A DNA stretch of 64,000 bases from Limibacter armeniacum (GTDB lineage Bacteria; Bacteroidota; Bacteroidia; Cytophagales; Flammeovirgaceae), in the NCBI RefSeq assembly GCF_036880985.1, contig NZ_JBAJNO010000008.1, positions 2,233,500 to 2,297,499 on the forward strand, given 5' to 3'. A model generated the notes under the pieces. It saw nothing but the letters and a program-made list of their open reading frames with translations, was not told the DNA's origin and did not search any database. Position 1 is the first letter of the stretch, and every line of letters begins with the position of its first letter. Both the position numbers and the translations under genes were made by a program. Positions 43,936 to 52,914 of the stretch are shown here, one piece after another.

Positions 43936-45213
43936 TTATTTAGAAGGGTATGGTCTAAGTGTATGACCAGTGTAAATTTGTCTTGGACGAGAGATAGCTT
44001 GCTTCTGCTCTCTAGACTCTTTCCACTGAGCGATCCAACCTGGAAGACGACCAATCGCAAACAGTACTGTAAACATATCAACTGGGAAGCCAATTGCTCT
44101 GTAGATAATACCTGAGTAGAAGTCTACGTTAGGGAACAGCTTTCTTTCGATGAAGTACTCATCTTGAAGCGCAACTTCCTCTAGGTGCTTAGCAATCTCC
44201 AACGTTTTGTCGTTGACACCAAGGCTGTTCAGTACATTGTCACAGTGCTTCTTGATGATTTTCGCTCTAGGGTCAAAGTTTTTGTAAACTCTGTGTCCGA
44301 AGCCCATCAGTCTGAATGGATCGTTAGGATCTTTCGCTTTGTCGATGTATTTCTTCACATCACCACCGTCAGCTTTGATCATTTCAAGCATCTCAATTAC
44401 CTTTTGGTTAGCACCGCCGTGCAGGCCACCCCAAAGTGCGTTGATACCGCCAGAAATAGAAACATAAAGTGATGCTTGAGATGAACCAACAACTCTTACT
44501 GTAGCAGCCGAACAGTTTTGCTCGTGGTCTGCATGCAGGATAAGAAGTTTGTCCAGTGCCTCAATAACTGCAGGGTTAACTTCATACTCATCTGTTGGAA
44601 GACCGAACATCATGTTCATGAAGTTTTCGATATAACCCATTTTGTTGTTAGGGTAAACCAACGGATGACCTTGACCATTTTTGTAAGACCAAGCTGCCAA
44701 TGTAGGAAGCTTTGCAAGTAGTCTGTGAATCGTCAAGTCTACTGCCTCACTGTTTCTGTTAGGATCAAGTGATTCAGGGTGGAATGCTGTCAACGATGTT
44801 ACCAACGAAGAAAGAACGCCCATTGGGTGAGCTGTAGCTGGGAAGCCATCAAAAATCTTTCTTACGTCTTCATGCACCAATGTGTGCATTGATATGTCGT
44901 GCTGGAATTTCGCTAGCTCAGTTGCTGAAGGTAGTTCACCGTAGATCAAAAGGTGAGCTACTTCCAAAAATGTAGACTTCTCTGCCAAGTCTTCGATAGA
45001 GTAGCCTCTATGTCTTAGGATACCTTTTTCGCCATCTAGGAATGTAATGTCTGATGTGGTAGAACCAGTGTTTTTGAATCCAACATCCAGGGTGATCAGT
45101 CCTGACTCTCCTCTAAGCTTGCTGATGTCGATTGCTTTTTCGTTTTCTGTACCCTCAATAATTGGGAGTTCGTACACTTTGCCGTCGTAGTGTAACTGTG
45201 CTGTTTTCTCCAT
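43936..45213 (-). CDS. gltA: Citrate synthase
   Basis: A 425-residue type II citrate synthase that condenses oxaloacetate and acetyl-CoA. The catalytic histidines are in GGLHGGANQKVIEML near 265-279 and GFGHRVYKNFDPRA near 304-317, and the catalytic aspartate is in VDFYSGIIYRA near 363-373. It is a single-gene unit facing the porU-like gene, with a long 788-nt upstream region in which no clear TAnnTTTG box was found. Confidence 0.96.
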   Translation of the reverse strand: MEKTAQLHYDGKVYELPIIEGTENEKAIDISKLRGESGLITLDVGFKNTGSTTSDITFLDGEKGILRHRGYSIEDLAEKSTFLEVAHLLIYGELPSATELAKFQHDISMHTLVHEDVRKIFDGFPATAHPMGVLSSLVTSLTAFHPESLDPNRNSEAVDLTIHRLLAKLPTLAAWSYKNGQGHPLVYPNNKMGYIENFMNMMFGLPTDEYEVNPAVIEALDKLLILHADHEQNCSAATVRVVGSSQASLYVSISGGINALWGGLHGGANQKVIEMLEMIKADGGDVKKYIDKAKDPNDPFRLMGFGHRVYKNFDPRAKIIKKHCDNVLNSLGVNDKTLEIAKHLEEVALQDEYFIERKLFPNVDFYSGIIYRAIGFPVDMFTVLFAIGRLPGWIAQWKESREQKQAISRPRQIYTGHTLRPYPSK

Positions 45214-46001
45214 GTTTGCTCTGGTTATATATATTGATCTATTGATTTTAGTCGAATAATAAGGTCTAATTATAAACTATCTTCACGCTAAGATGTTTCC
45301 ATAAAAACATTAAATAAATGCAAAAACATTCCTGAAAGAATAAATCTCACACCGCACCTTTTTTTTACTCGAAAATTAATATTGTAATGAAGACCCTTCT
45401 TGGAAATTCGCCCTAATATATTTCAAGATTTTCTCATTTCCAATCATTATATGCTTTCAAATATGATTTTTTAAAGACATATTATTGATAAATTCCTCAT
45501 TTATAGAACCCAAAGGAGATGTAGGAACAATGTTAATAATACCTTTAAATGTATCCAATGAGTAATCTCAGTGAAAAAAACTGTAAATATTACTGCATAT
45601 GTTAGATATGAAAATTGTTATATGTTCATCCATGGAATTTGTAAAATTTTCGGATGCGTTTTGTGGCTTTGGAACTTTTTTTTGAAGTTTGTTAATTGTT
45701 AATGCACTTCATTGTTGCTTAATTTAGATGTTGATTGCTTAGAAAGGCAGCGTTAATTCGATTAAACTAATATGAATATACGCTCAATGAAAAGACAGGA
45801 ATTGCATTTTCGGTCCTTTCAAGATAGCGACTGAGATGAAACGGAAGGTGAGACAGTTTTCTGTTGAAAAACTCCTTTAATAACCTTCAAACCAAGGTGG
45901 TTTTAGAGAATGTAAAACCACGATGTGAATGACTGGCTTTGAAATACAGGTCGGCCAAGTAGTTAATTAATAGTCAGAATTGCTGATAAAAACGAAGGCA
46001 A
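45214..46001. other. Divergent intergenic region between gltA and topA
   Basis: A 788-nt AT-rich region without a convincing gene; the longest tidy short frame is a 20-codon one at 45771-45833 with no support. It should hold the promoters of gltA and topA. A hairpin lies 80 nt before topA. Confidence 0.35.
45897..45921. other. Hairpin in the topA leader region
   Basis: The 9-bp inverted repeat GTGGTTTTA/TAAAACCAC with a 7-nt loop has no T run after it. It may be a leader structure or operator. Confidence 0.4.
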
Positions 46002-48347
46002 ATGTCAAAAAACCTAGTAATAGTAGAGTCCCCGGCCAAAGCCAAAACTATTGAAAAGTACTTAGGGCAAGATTATACCGTAAAGTCAAGTTACGGACAC
46101 GTAAGGGACTTGCCCAAAGGCAACAACGCTGTAGATGTGGAGCACGGATTTCAACCTGTTTATGAAATATCTTCCGATAAGAAGCAGGTAGTGCAGGAGT
46201 TGAAAAAGTTGTCCAAAAGTGCAGAAACTGTATGGCTCGCGACGGACGACGACCGCGAAGGAGAAGCTATTTCATGGCACCTGATGGAGGCTTTGGGACT
46301 AAAGCAAGAAAATACAAAGCGCATTGTTTTTAGGGAAATTACCAAAAATGCTATTCTGAATGCCATTACGGCACCTAGAGGTATTGACTTGGACCTAGTC
46401 AATGCACAGCAGGCTAGACGTGTACTTGACCGACTTGTTGGATTTGAGCTTTCACCTATCCTCTGGAAGAAAATCAAAGCCGGACTCTCAGCAGGTAGGG
46501 TACAGTCAGTGGCGGTTAGACTGGTGGTTGAGCGTGAAAGAGAGATTGATTCTTTCAAACCGGAATCATCCTATAAAGTAAGTGCTGTTTTTGACCTTGG
46601 TGGAGGAAAGAAACTACAGGCAGAACTTCCAAAGAAGTTTGCTGCTGAAAAGGAAGCATTGGAGTTTTTGGAGTCTTGTAAAGGAGCAGCCTATACAATT
46701 GCTGACCTGAAGACGAAGCCTGGTAAAAGAAGTCCAGCTGCACCATTTACAACTTCTACCTTGCAGCAGGAAGCCAGCCGTAAGTTAGGTTTCCCTGTTT
46801 CACTGACAATGTCAGTAGCACAGAAACTTTATGAGGCAGGACACATTACTTATATGCGTACGGACTCCGTAAATCTGTCTGATGAGGCAACGGCTTCTGC
46901 TTCAGCAGAAATCAATGCATCTTTCGGAGAGGAGTTTATCCAGACAAGAAAGTTCAAGACGAAATCAAAGTCAGCACAGGAGGCTCACGAAGCGATTCGT
47001 CCAACCAACTTCGCACAACACGAACTGAGTGGAGATTCGCGTGAAGCAAAGTTATATGACCTGATTTGGAAGCGTACCATCGCTTCACAGATGGCAGATG
47101 CCAAACTTGAGAAGACTACTGCAACCATTAATATTTCGTCAAGCCCTGAGGCTTTTGTGGCTACTGGTGAGGTAATCAAGTTTGAAGGTTTCCTTAAGGT
47201 TTATATCGAGTCAACAGATGATGAGGATGAAGAGGAACAAAAGGGAATGTTGCCTCCTTTGGAAGTAGGTCAGGTGTTAAGTCTTGATTTTATCAATGCA
47301 GTACAGCGTTTCTCAAGACCTGCGCCAAGATTTACAGAGGCGAGCCTTGTAAAGAAACTGGAGGAAATGGGTATTGGTCGTCCATCAACTTATGCTCCTA
47401 CAATCTCAACTATTCAAAAGAGGGATTATGTGGTGAAGGAAACCAGAGATGGAAAAGAGCGTGAATATATCGCGATGTCTTTGGAGAATGATCAGGTTTC
47501 TAAAGAAGTGAAGACTGAAATCTATGGGGCTGAAAAGAATAAAATGTTCCCTACCAATACAGGTATGATTGTAAATGATTTTCTGGTAAAATATTTCCAG
47601 GATATCGTTGACTACTCATTTACCGCACAAGTAGAAGAACAATTTGACCAGATTGCCAATGGTAAGATTCAGTGGGCTGATATGATCAAAGGCTTTTATG
47701 ATTCTTTCCATGAGACGGTAGAGGCAACTTCTGAGGTTGACAGAGCGGATGTATCTTCAGCTAGGGAATTGGGAGTTGATCCTGCGACTGGCAAAAAAAT
47801 ATTTGTGAGGTTGGGACGATTTGGACCTATTGCTCAAATCGGGGAGACGGTAGAAGACAGTGATGAAAAGCCCGTATATGCATCTTTGAGAAAAGGACAG
47901 TATATCGAAAGCATTACGCTGGAAGAGGCGCTTGAGTTATTCAAGCTTCCTAGAACTGTCGGTACGTTTGAAGATAAGGACATTGTAGCGGCTATCGGTA
48001 GGTTTGGTCCATACTTGCGTCATGATGGCAAGTTTGTCTCTTTAGGTAAGGAGTATTCTCCTGAGACAGTGGATGAGGAGACTGCTATCGAGCTGATCAA
48101 GGCGAAGCGAATTGCTGATGCGAATAAGATCGTGAAGACATTTGATGAAGATGCAGACCTTCAGATCTTGAATGGTAGATGGGGACCTTACATTTCTTAC
48201 AAAAAGAAAAACTTCAAGATTCCGAAAGGAACAGAAGCCAAGGAGCTCAGCTACGATGAATGCGTGAAGCTGATGGAAGCAACTCCAGAAAAGAAAAAAA
48301 CTACCAAGAAAAAAACTACGACAAAAAAGGCGGCAACCAAAAAATAA
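46002..48347 (+). CDS. topA: DNA topoisomerase I
   Basis: A type IA topoisomerase of 781 residues that relaxes negative supercoils. The Toprim domain begins KNLVIVESPAKAKTIEKYLG and has the DDDREGEA triad near 78-85. The active tyrosine is in GHITYMRTDSVNLS near 285-298. Instead of C4 zinc fingers, the C-terminus has repeats such as GRFGPYLRHDGKFVSLG and GRWGPYISYKKKNFKIPKG. A lysine-rich tail, KKTTKKKTTTKKAATKK, follows. A terminator closes the unit. Confidence 0.95.
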   Translation: MSKNLVIVESPAKAKTIEKYLGQDYTVKSSYGHVRDLPKGNNAVDVEHGFQPVYEISSDKKQVVQELKKLSKSAETVWLATDDDREGEAISWHLMEALGLKQENTKRIVFREITKNAILNAITAPRGIDLDLVNAQQARRVLDRLVGFELSPILWKKIKAGLSAGRVQSVAVRLVVEREREIDSFKPESSYKVSAVFDLGGGKKLQAELPKKFAAEKEALEFLESCKGAAYTIADLKTKPGKRSPAAPFTTSTLQQEASRKLGFPVSLTMSVAQKLYEAGHITYMRTDSVNLSDEATASASAEINASFGEEFIQTRKFKTKSKSAQEAHEAIRPTNFAQHELSGDSREAKLYDLIWKRTIASQMADAKLEKTTATINISSSPEAFVATGEVIKFEGFLKVYIESTDDEDEEEQKGMLPPLEVGQVLSLDFINAVQRFSRPAPRFTEASLVKKLEEMGIGRPSTYAPTISTIQKRDYVVKETRDGKEREYIAMSLENDQVSKEVKTEIYGAEKNKMFPTNTGMIVNDFLVKYFQDIVDYSFTAQVEEQFDQIANGKIQWADMIKGFYDSFHETVEATSEVDRADVSSARELGVDPATGKKIFVRLGRFGPIAQIGETVEDSDEKPVYASLRKGQYIESITLEEALELFKLPRTVGTFEDKDIVAAIGRFGPYLRHDGKFVSLGKEYSPETVDEETAIELIKAKRIADANKIVKTFDEDADLQILNGRWGPYISYKKKNFKIPKGTEAKELSYDECVKLMEATPEKKKTTKKKTTTKKAATKK

Positions 48348-48367
48348 TTGATGGAAGCTGATTAATG

Positions 48368-48413
48368 ATAAGTCTCTGGTGATGTGTTCTCACGCTCAGA
48401 GACTTATTTTTTT
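48368..48413 (+). terminator. Terminator after topA
   Basis: An 11-bp stem ATAAGTCTCTG/CAGAGACTTAT is followed by T7. Confidence 0.85.
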
Positions 48414-48558
48414 AATTTCTTCAATTCTTATTTGGATATAGAATTATAAATTGACTCAAGTCTAATTTAATAATTAAAAATTCGCATAAGCGATTGTGTT
48501 TTTGTAGAAGATTTATTTAAAATTGCCACAAACAAAGAAAAACTGTTGCTGTTGACCT

Positions 48559-48587
48559 TATTGTCTGTCAACATTGATTTGACAATA
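48559..48587 (+). other. Leader hairpin before sucC
   Basis: TATTGTC at 48559-48565 pairs with GACAATA at 48581-48587, with further partial pairing inside (TGTCAA/TTGACA). It lies 55 nt before the sucC start and may be a leader structure or operator. Confidence 0.35.
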
Positions 48588-48642
48588 GGGCAATAAACAC
48601 ATTAACTAATTTTCTAAAGAAGCCAAAAGGCAACAATTAACT

Positions 48643-49833
48643 ATGAACATACACGAATATCAGGCGAAAGAAATTCTGAGAAAGAATAACGTAGCGGTTC
48701 CTGCAGGTTATGTAGCAGAAACTCCTGAAGAAGCTGTAAACGCGGCGAAGAAACTGGCAGAAGAAAAAGGCGCAACTGCATGGGTTGTGAAAGCACAGAT
48801 TCACGCTGGCGGCCGTGGAAAAGGCGGTGGTGTTAAAGTAGCAACAAGCCTAGAGGCAGTACAGGAGAAAGCTGAGCAAATTATCGGTATGCAACTGGTA
48901 ACTCCTCAGACTGGCGCTGAAGGTAAAAAAGTATACAAGGTTCTGATCACTGAGGATGTTTACTACCCAGGTGAAAACGAGCCGAAAGAATATTACATGT
49001 CAGTATTGCTGAACAGAGCGACTGGTCGTAACATGATCATGTACTCTACTGAAGGTGGTATGGACATCGAGGAAGTTGCTGAAAAGACTCCTCACCTGAT
49101 CTTCAAAGAAGAGATCGACCCGAAAGTTGGTATCCAAGGCTTCCAGGCTAGAAGAATCGCTTTCAATCTTGGTCTGTCAGGTAAGGCATTCAAGGAAATG
49201 GTGAAATTCGCTGTTGCACTTTACAATGCTTACGAAGAGTCTGACTCTGACATGTTCGAGATCAACCCTGTATTCAAGACTTCTGATGACAGAATCTTGG
49301 CAGTTGACGCAAAAGTAAGCTTGGACGACAACGCACTTTACCGTCACAAAGATTTGGCTGAGTACAGAGACATCACTGAAGAGGATCCTACTGAAGTAGA
49401 AGCTTCTGAAGCTGGTCTGAACTACGTGAAACTGGACGGTAACGTTGGCTGTATGGTTAACGGTGCTGGTCTTGCAATGGCAACAATGGATATGATTAAG
49501 CTTTCAGGTGGTGATCCTGCTAACTTCCTTGACGTAGGAGGTAAAGCAAACGCACAGACTGTAGAAGCTGGTTTCAGAATCATCCTGAAAGATCCTAACG
49601 TAAAAGCAATCCTTATCAACGTATTCGGTGGTATCGTAAGATGTGACCGTGTAGCGAATGGTGTAGTAGAGGCTTACAAGAATATCGGTGACATCAATGT
49701 TCCGATTATCGTAAGACTTCAAGGTACTAACGCTGTTGAAGCTGCTAAGATCATCGACGAGTCTGGATTGAAAGTAACTTCAGCTATCACGCTGAAAGAG
49801 GCAGCTGACAAAGTAAGAGCTGCACTAGCATAA
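48643..49833 (+). CDS. sucC: Succinate-CoA ligase (ADP-forming) beta subunit
   Basis: A 396-residue beta subunit of succinyl-CoA synthetase, the TCA-cycle enzyme that makes ATP or GTP from succinyl-CoA. The ATP-grasp part starts [17 protein letters not shown], with [14 protein letters not shown] near 52-65. The C-terminal CoA-ligase part has [13 protein letters not shown] near 296-308 and [11 protein letters not shown] near 324-334. Codons appear more biased (AAC, TTC, CGT, ATC) than in neighbours, as in strongly expressed genes. The alpha subunit gene sucD is not adjacent. Confidence 0.96.
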   Translation: MNIHEYQAKEILRKNNVAVPAGYVAETPEEAVNAAKKLAEEKGATAWVVKAQIHAGGRGKGGGVKVATSLEAVQEKAEQIIGMQLVTPQTGAEGKKVYKVLITEDVYYPGENEPKEYYMSVLLNRATGRNMIMYSTEGGMDIEEVAEKTPHLIFKEEIDPKVGIQGFQARRIAFNLGLSGKAFKEMVKFAVALYNAYEESDSDMFEINPVFKTSDDRILAVDAKVSLDDNALYRHKDLAEYRDITEEDPTEVEASEAGLNYVKLDGNVGCMVNGAGLAMATMDMIKLSGGDPANFLDVGGKANAQTVEAGFRIILKDPNVKAILINVFGGIVRCDRVANGVVEAYKNIGDINVPIIVRLQGTNAVEAAKIIDESGLKVTSAITLKEAADKVRAALA

Positions 49834-49904
49834 GTAATGACTCAGTCCTTGGACTGAAGGTGGTTTCCATTACGGAAACTCAATAAAGACCGTATACTGG
49901 TGAT

Positions 49905-49945
49905 AGCCTGTCTGTTTTCATTAACAGGCAGGCTATTTTATTTTT
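49905..49945 (+). terminator. Terminator after sucC
   Basis: The stem TAGCCTG-T-CTGTT/AACAG-G-CAGGCTA is followed by TTTTATTTTT. Confidence 0.8.
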
Positions 49946-50032
49946 CGTTATAGGATCTAATGCCGATATTTCCGCAGCAACTGTCATAATTGAAATTGTC
50001 TTGGACAGTTGGATGAATGTTTTAAGTAAAAG

Positions 50033-51097
50033 ATGAACTTTTTGAAAGGATTACTGATGCCTTTTGCGGCAATATATGATGGGGTAACAGCCTTCCGAAA
50101 CACGTCCTTTGACAAGGGATGGAAGAAGTCTGTTCATTTTGATGTTCCAGTTATTAGTGTTGGCAACCTGACCGTTGGTGGTACAGGTAAGACGCCACAT
50201 ATTGAATATCTGATAAGGCTGCTCAAGGATCAATACAGGACAGGAGTGCTAAGCAGGGGGTACGGAAGAAAGACGACAGGTTATATCTTGGCAGACGAAC
50301 AAGCGACTGCCCGCTCGATAGGTGATGAGCCAATGCAGTTTTATGCAAAATTTGGTACAGATGTCATGGTGGCGGTTGGAGAAGAAAGAGCTTTAGCAAT
50401 TCCACAGATGCTCCATGAGGACGAAAGTATCAAGGCAATATTGCTTGACGATGCCTACCAACATAGAAAAGTAAAAAGGGATCTGGATATTCTTCTGACA
50501 GATTATGGGCGTTTATTCTATCAGGATTTTGTGCTACCTGCGGGTAGGTTAAGGGAAAGTAGGAAAGGAGCACTACGTGCAGATATTGTCATAGTCTCAA
50601 AATGTCCGGATAACTTAGCAGCTAAAGAAAGAGCAGTAATCTCTCAAAACATCAAAAGATACACAAGGGCTGATGTGCCAGTCTTATTTACAGGAATCCG
50701 CTACGGGAAACTGCAAAAATTGAATGAGAGTGCGCCAGAAGTCAATAGCAAAAATATTGTACTTGTAACAGGAATTGCCCATTCCATGCGATTGAAAGAA
50801 GATTTGAGGGGGAGAGGTTACAATATCATTGAGCACTTGGAGTTTGGAGACCACTACAGCTACAACCGCTATTCAATCAAGCGAATACAGGATGCTTATA
50901 CCCAGTTTTCCAACAGAAATGCATTTATCCTGACCACTGAGAAAGATGCTGTGAAACTGATGCAGGATGTACACAAAGAAAGTTTGAAAGACATTCCAGT
51001 TTATTATCAGCCAATTGAAGTCTATTTTCTTGAAGGTGAAGAAATTCTGAGTAAGAAAGTGATGGAAACAGTGGCAGCAGCTGAAGTGGAAAAGTAA
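50033..51097 (+). CDS. lpxK: Tetraacyldisaccharide 4'-kinase
   Basis: A 354-residue membrane-associated kinase that adds the 4'-phosphate to the lipid A disaccharide. The Walker A motif in SVGNLTVGGTGKTPHIEYL is near 43-61, and LDDAYQHRKVKRDLDILLTDY near 140-160 holds the catalytic aspartate and histidine. The hydrophobic N-terminal helix (LKGLLMPFAAIYDGVTAFRN) is the membrane anchor. It is convergent with a small Cys-rich gene after only 9 nt, with no terminator seen between them. Confidence 0.94.
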   Translation: MNFLKGLLMPFAAIYDGVTAFRNTSFDKGWKKSVHFDVPVISVGNLTVGGTGKTPHIEYLIRLLKDQYRTGVLSRGYGRKTTGYILADEQATARSIGDEPMQFYAKFGTDVMVAVGEERALAIPQMLHEDESIKAILLDDAYQHRKVKRDLDILLTDYGRLFYQDFVLPAGRLRESRKGALRADIVIVSKCPDNLAAKERAVISQNIKRYTRADVPVLFTGIRYGKLQKLNESAPEVNSKNIVLVTGIAHSMRLKEDLRGRGYNIIEHLEFGDHYSYNRYSIKRIQDAYTQFSNRNAFILTTEKDAVKLMQDVHKESLKDIPVYYQPIEVYFLEGEEILSKKVMETVAAAEVEK

Positions 51098-51106
51098 AGA
51101 AACACT

Positions 51107-51352
51107 TTATTCTTGAGCTGAAGCTTTTTCCTCTACTTTAATGGAAATATTTTCAAGGTCAAGATACCAGTCAGGGTGAGGTGACCAAGCCTGGCAAGCA
51201 GGACATTGTGTATCCTTATGGACTTTACCACATTCGGGACATTTACCATATGTTGAAAACGTGTTCCAGTTGCAACCACAATAACATGTCCAGTATGCAC
51301 CACCATCTGGTTCCCATTTGCATTTTGGGCATTCTATTCTTTCATCGTTCAT
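51107..51352 (-). CDS. Small cysteine-rich zinc-ribbon protein
   Basis: An 81-residue protein with nine cysteines, at 8, 11, 23, 25, 27, 38, 41, 50 and 53, in CPKC, CYCGC, CPEC and CPAC patterns. This suggests two zinc ribbons or a rubredoxin-like site. The central SPHPDWYLDL and acidic tail have no known function. Similar short proteins are common in Bacteroidota and are of unknown role. Confidence 0.6.
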   Translation of the reverse strand: MNDERIECPKCKWEPDGGAYWTCYCGCNWNTFSTYGKCPECGKVHKDTQCPACQAWSPHPDWYLDLENISIKVEEKASAQE

Positions 51353-51454
51353 AACTGTAACATTTTAATTATTTGAAAATCATTCAGATAAAGTTATAAC
51401 GGATTAATGGGAGTGTAAACCATTTGGCTGTTAAATCTCAAACATTGGGGTAAA

Positions 51455-51492
51455 AAGAAAGGCTGTCAGAAGAATATCTGACAGCCTTTCTT
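51455..51492 (-). terminator. Terminator after dapD
   Basis: A 14-bp stem GAAAGGCTGTCAGA/TCTGACAGCCTTTC; on the minus strand it is followed by TTTTTA. It lies 25 nt after the dapD stop. Confidence 0.8.
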
Positions 51493-51516
51493 ATATAGTT
51501 CAGAAAATTCTGTGTC

Positions 51517-52329
51517 TTAAACAGAAACATTATTTTCTCTCAAAGCATCATTCAGTGATGTCTTTTTGTCTGTGCTTTCTTTTCTCTTACCGATAATCAG
51601 TGCACATCCTACTTGATATTCGCCAGCAGCGAATTTTTTAGTGATGCTACCAGGGATTACTACTGATCTTGGAGGAACATAACCTTTGTATTCAACAGGC
51701 TCGTCACCAGTCACGTCAATAATCTTAGAGCTGGCAGTAATGGTTACGTTAGCACCCAATACAGCTTCTTTACCTACTCTAACACCTTCTACCAAGATAC
51801 ATCTTGATCCGATAAATGCGCCATCCTCGATGATAACAGGAGCAGCCTGAACAGGCTCCAATACACCACCGATACCAACACCACCACTCAGGTGTACGTC
51901 TTTACCGATTTGTGCACAGCTACCTACGGTCGCCCAAGTATCCACCATTGTACCAGAGTCAACGTATGCACCAATGTTTACATACGAAGGCATCATGATC
52001 ACACCTTTGTTTACGAATGAACCGTATCTAGCAATTGCGTGAGGTACAACTCTTACACCTTTCTCTGCATAGTTTTCCTTCAAAGGAATTTTGTCGTGGA
52101 ATTCGAATGGTCCCACTTTGATCGTTTCCATTTCCGCAAGCGGGAAGAACATGATCACGGCTTTCTTCACCCATTCGTTTACTTTCCAGTCGTCTCCTGC
52201 GGGTTCTGCTACTCTCAAAGTACCTTTGTCCAATGCATCTACAGTGTCTTTGATTGCTTTGATAGTAGCCTCATCTTTCAGTAGCGAGCGGTCATCCCAC
52301 GCTTTTTCAATCAGTTCTTGATTTGTCAT
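51517..52329 (-). CDS. dapD: Tetrahydrodipicolinate N-succinyltransferase
   Basis: A 270-residue left-handed beta-helix acyltransferase that succinylates tetrahydrodipicolinate in the succinylase branch of lysine and meso-diaminopimelate synthesis. The hexapeptide pattern is seen in MMPSYVNIGAYVDSGTMVDTWATVGSCAQIG near 116-146 and the following repeats, to GANVTITASSKIIDV. It has a good Bacteroidota promoter 109 nt upstream with a nested palindrome over its TTG element. Confidence 0.95.
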   Translation of the reverse strand: MTNQELIEKAWDDRSLLKDEATIKAIKDTVDALDKGTLRVAEPAGDDWKVNEWVKKAVIMFFPLAEMETIKVGPFEFHDKIPLKENYAEKGVRVVPHAIARYGSFVNKGVIMMPSYVNIGAYVDSGTMVDTWATVGSCAQIGKDVHLSGGVGIGGVLEPVQAAPVIIEDGAFIGSRCILVEGVRVGKEAVLGANVTITASSKIIDVTGDEPVEYKGYVPPRSVVIPGSITKKFAAGEYQVGCALIIGKRKESTDKKTSLNDALRENNVSV

Positions 52330-52437
52330 GTTAAAGTCGTCTTCAATTTTCGGAATTGAGAAATTTCAGGACAAGACTTAGTTGTCAGTCCACTTTCAGG
52401 AAACGCTTTCGGAGGGGTAATCGAAATTACCAGGGTG

Positions 52438-52466
52438 CAAAGATAGTAAAAGATTGACAGAACCAA
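52438..52466 (-). promoter_or_regulatory. Promoter of dapD
   Basis: On the minus strand, TTG (52466-52464), 18 nt, then TATCTTTG (52445-52438), a full match to TTG/TAnnTTTG. It implies a leader of about 100 nt. Confidence 0.55.
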
Positions 52467-52514
52467 GAGTAATATTGGCTTGGTATTGTACAATAGGCCA
52501 ATGAAATTCTCTTG
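52464..52514. promoter_or_regulatory. Nested palindromic element over the dapD promoter
   Basis: Three nested inverted repeats share one centre: CAAGAG/CTCTTG outside, ATTGGC/GCCAAT in the middle, and TATTGTACAATA, a perfect 12-bp palindrome, at 52484-52495. The outer arm includes the TTG element of the dapD promoter. No T run follows, so it is operator-like rather than a terminator. Confidence 0.5.
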
Positions 52515-52553
52515 AAGGGGTTAGCAAGTTACTGCCAATCGATTTTATCTAGA

Positions 52554-52847
52554 TTAAAATTCAATGTCACCAACTGTGATTCCAGCCAAAATAGGCTTGA
52601 TATCTTGCTCAAGTACAGCAACGTGGGCTGGGTGTACAGCATATTTGCCCAACGCGTCCTTGTCCTTGAATAGTGTATAAAGCATCAGGTCATGACCTTG
52701 TGAGCGGTCAGAAAAATTCTCGCCAATATGGATGGCTTCGATTTCAGTAATTTCATTTTTAAGGGCAAGCAGGTTGTCTATCATCTGCTTTACTTGTGCT
52801 TCACTTGCCTCTGGCTTGATTTTGAAAAGTACGGTATGGTTGATCAT
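52554..52847 (-). CDS. Dabb (stress-responsive A/B barrel) domain protein
   Basis: A 97-residue single-domain ferredoxin-like protein. MINHTVLFKIKPEASEAQVKQMIDNLLALKN and the HPAHVAVLEQDIKPIL segment near 71-86 are typical of Dabb domains. Family members form dimeric barrels; some are enzymes, most are uncharacterised. A TAGATTTG box on the minus strand at 52882-52875 may be its promoter. It is followed at a distance by dapD on the same strand. Confidence 0.8.
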   Translation of the reverse strand: MINHTVLFKIKPEASEAQVKQMIDNLLALKNEITEIEAIHIGENFSDRSQGHDLMLYTLFKDKDALGKYAVHPAHVAVLEQDIKPILAGITVGDIEF

Positions 52848-52914
52848 TATTCTAGTATTAAAGATTTATTGTCTCAAATCTACTTGCAGATATTCTCTGA
52901 AAAAATGTCTTCTG

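Noticed and set aside
46002-48347. Lysine-rich tail of topA as a frameshift product
   Set aside because: The frame is continuous and such basic tails are normal in Bacteroidota TopA.
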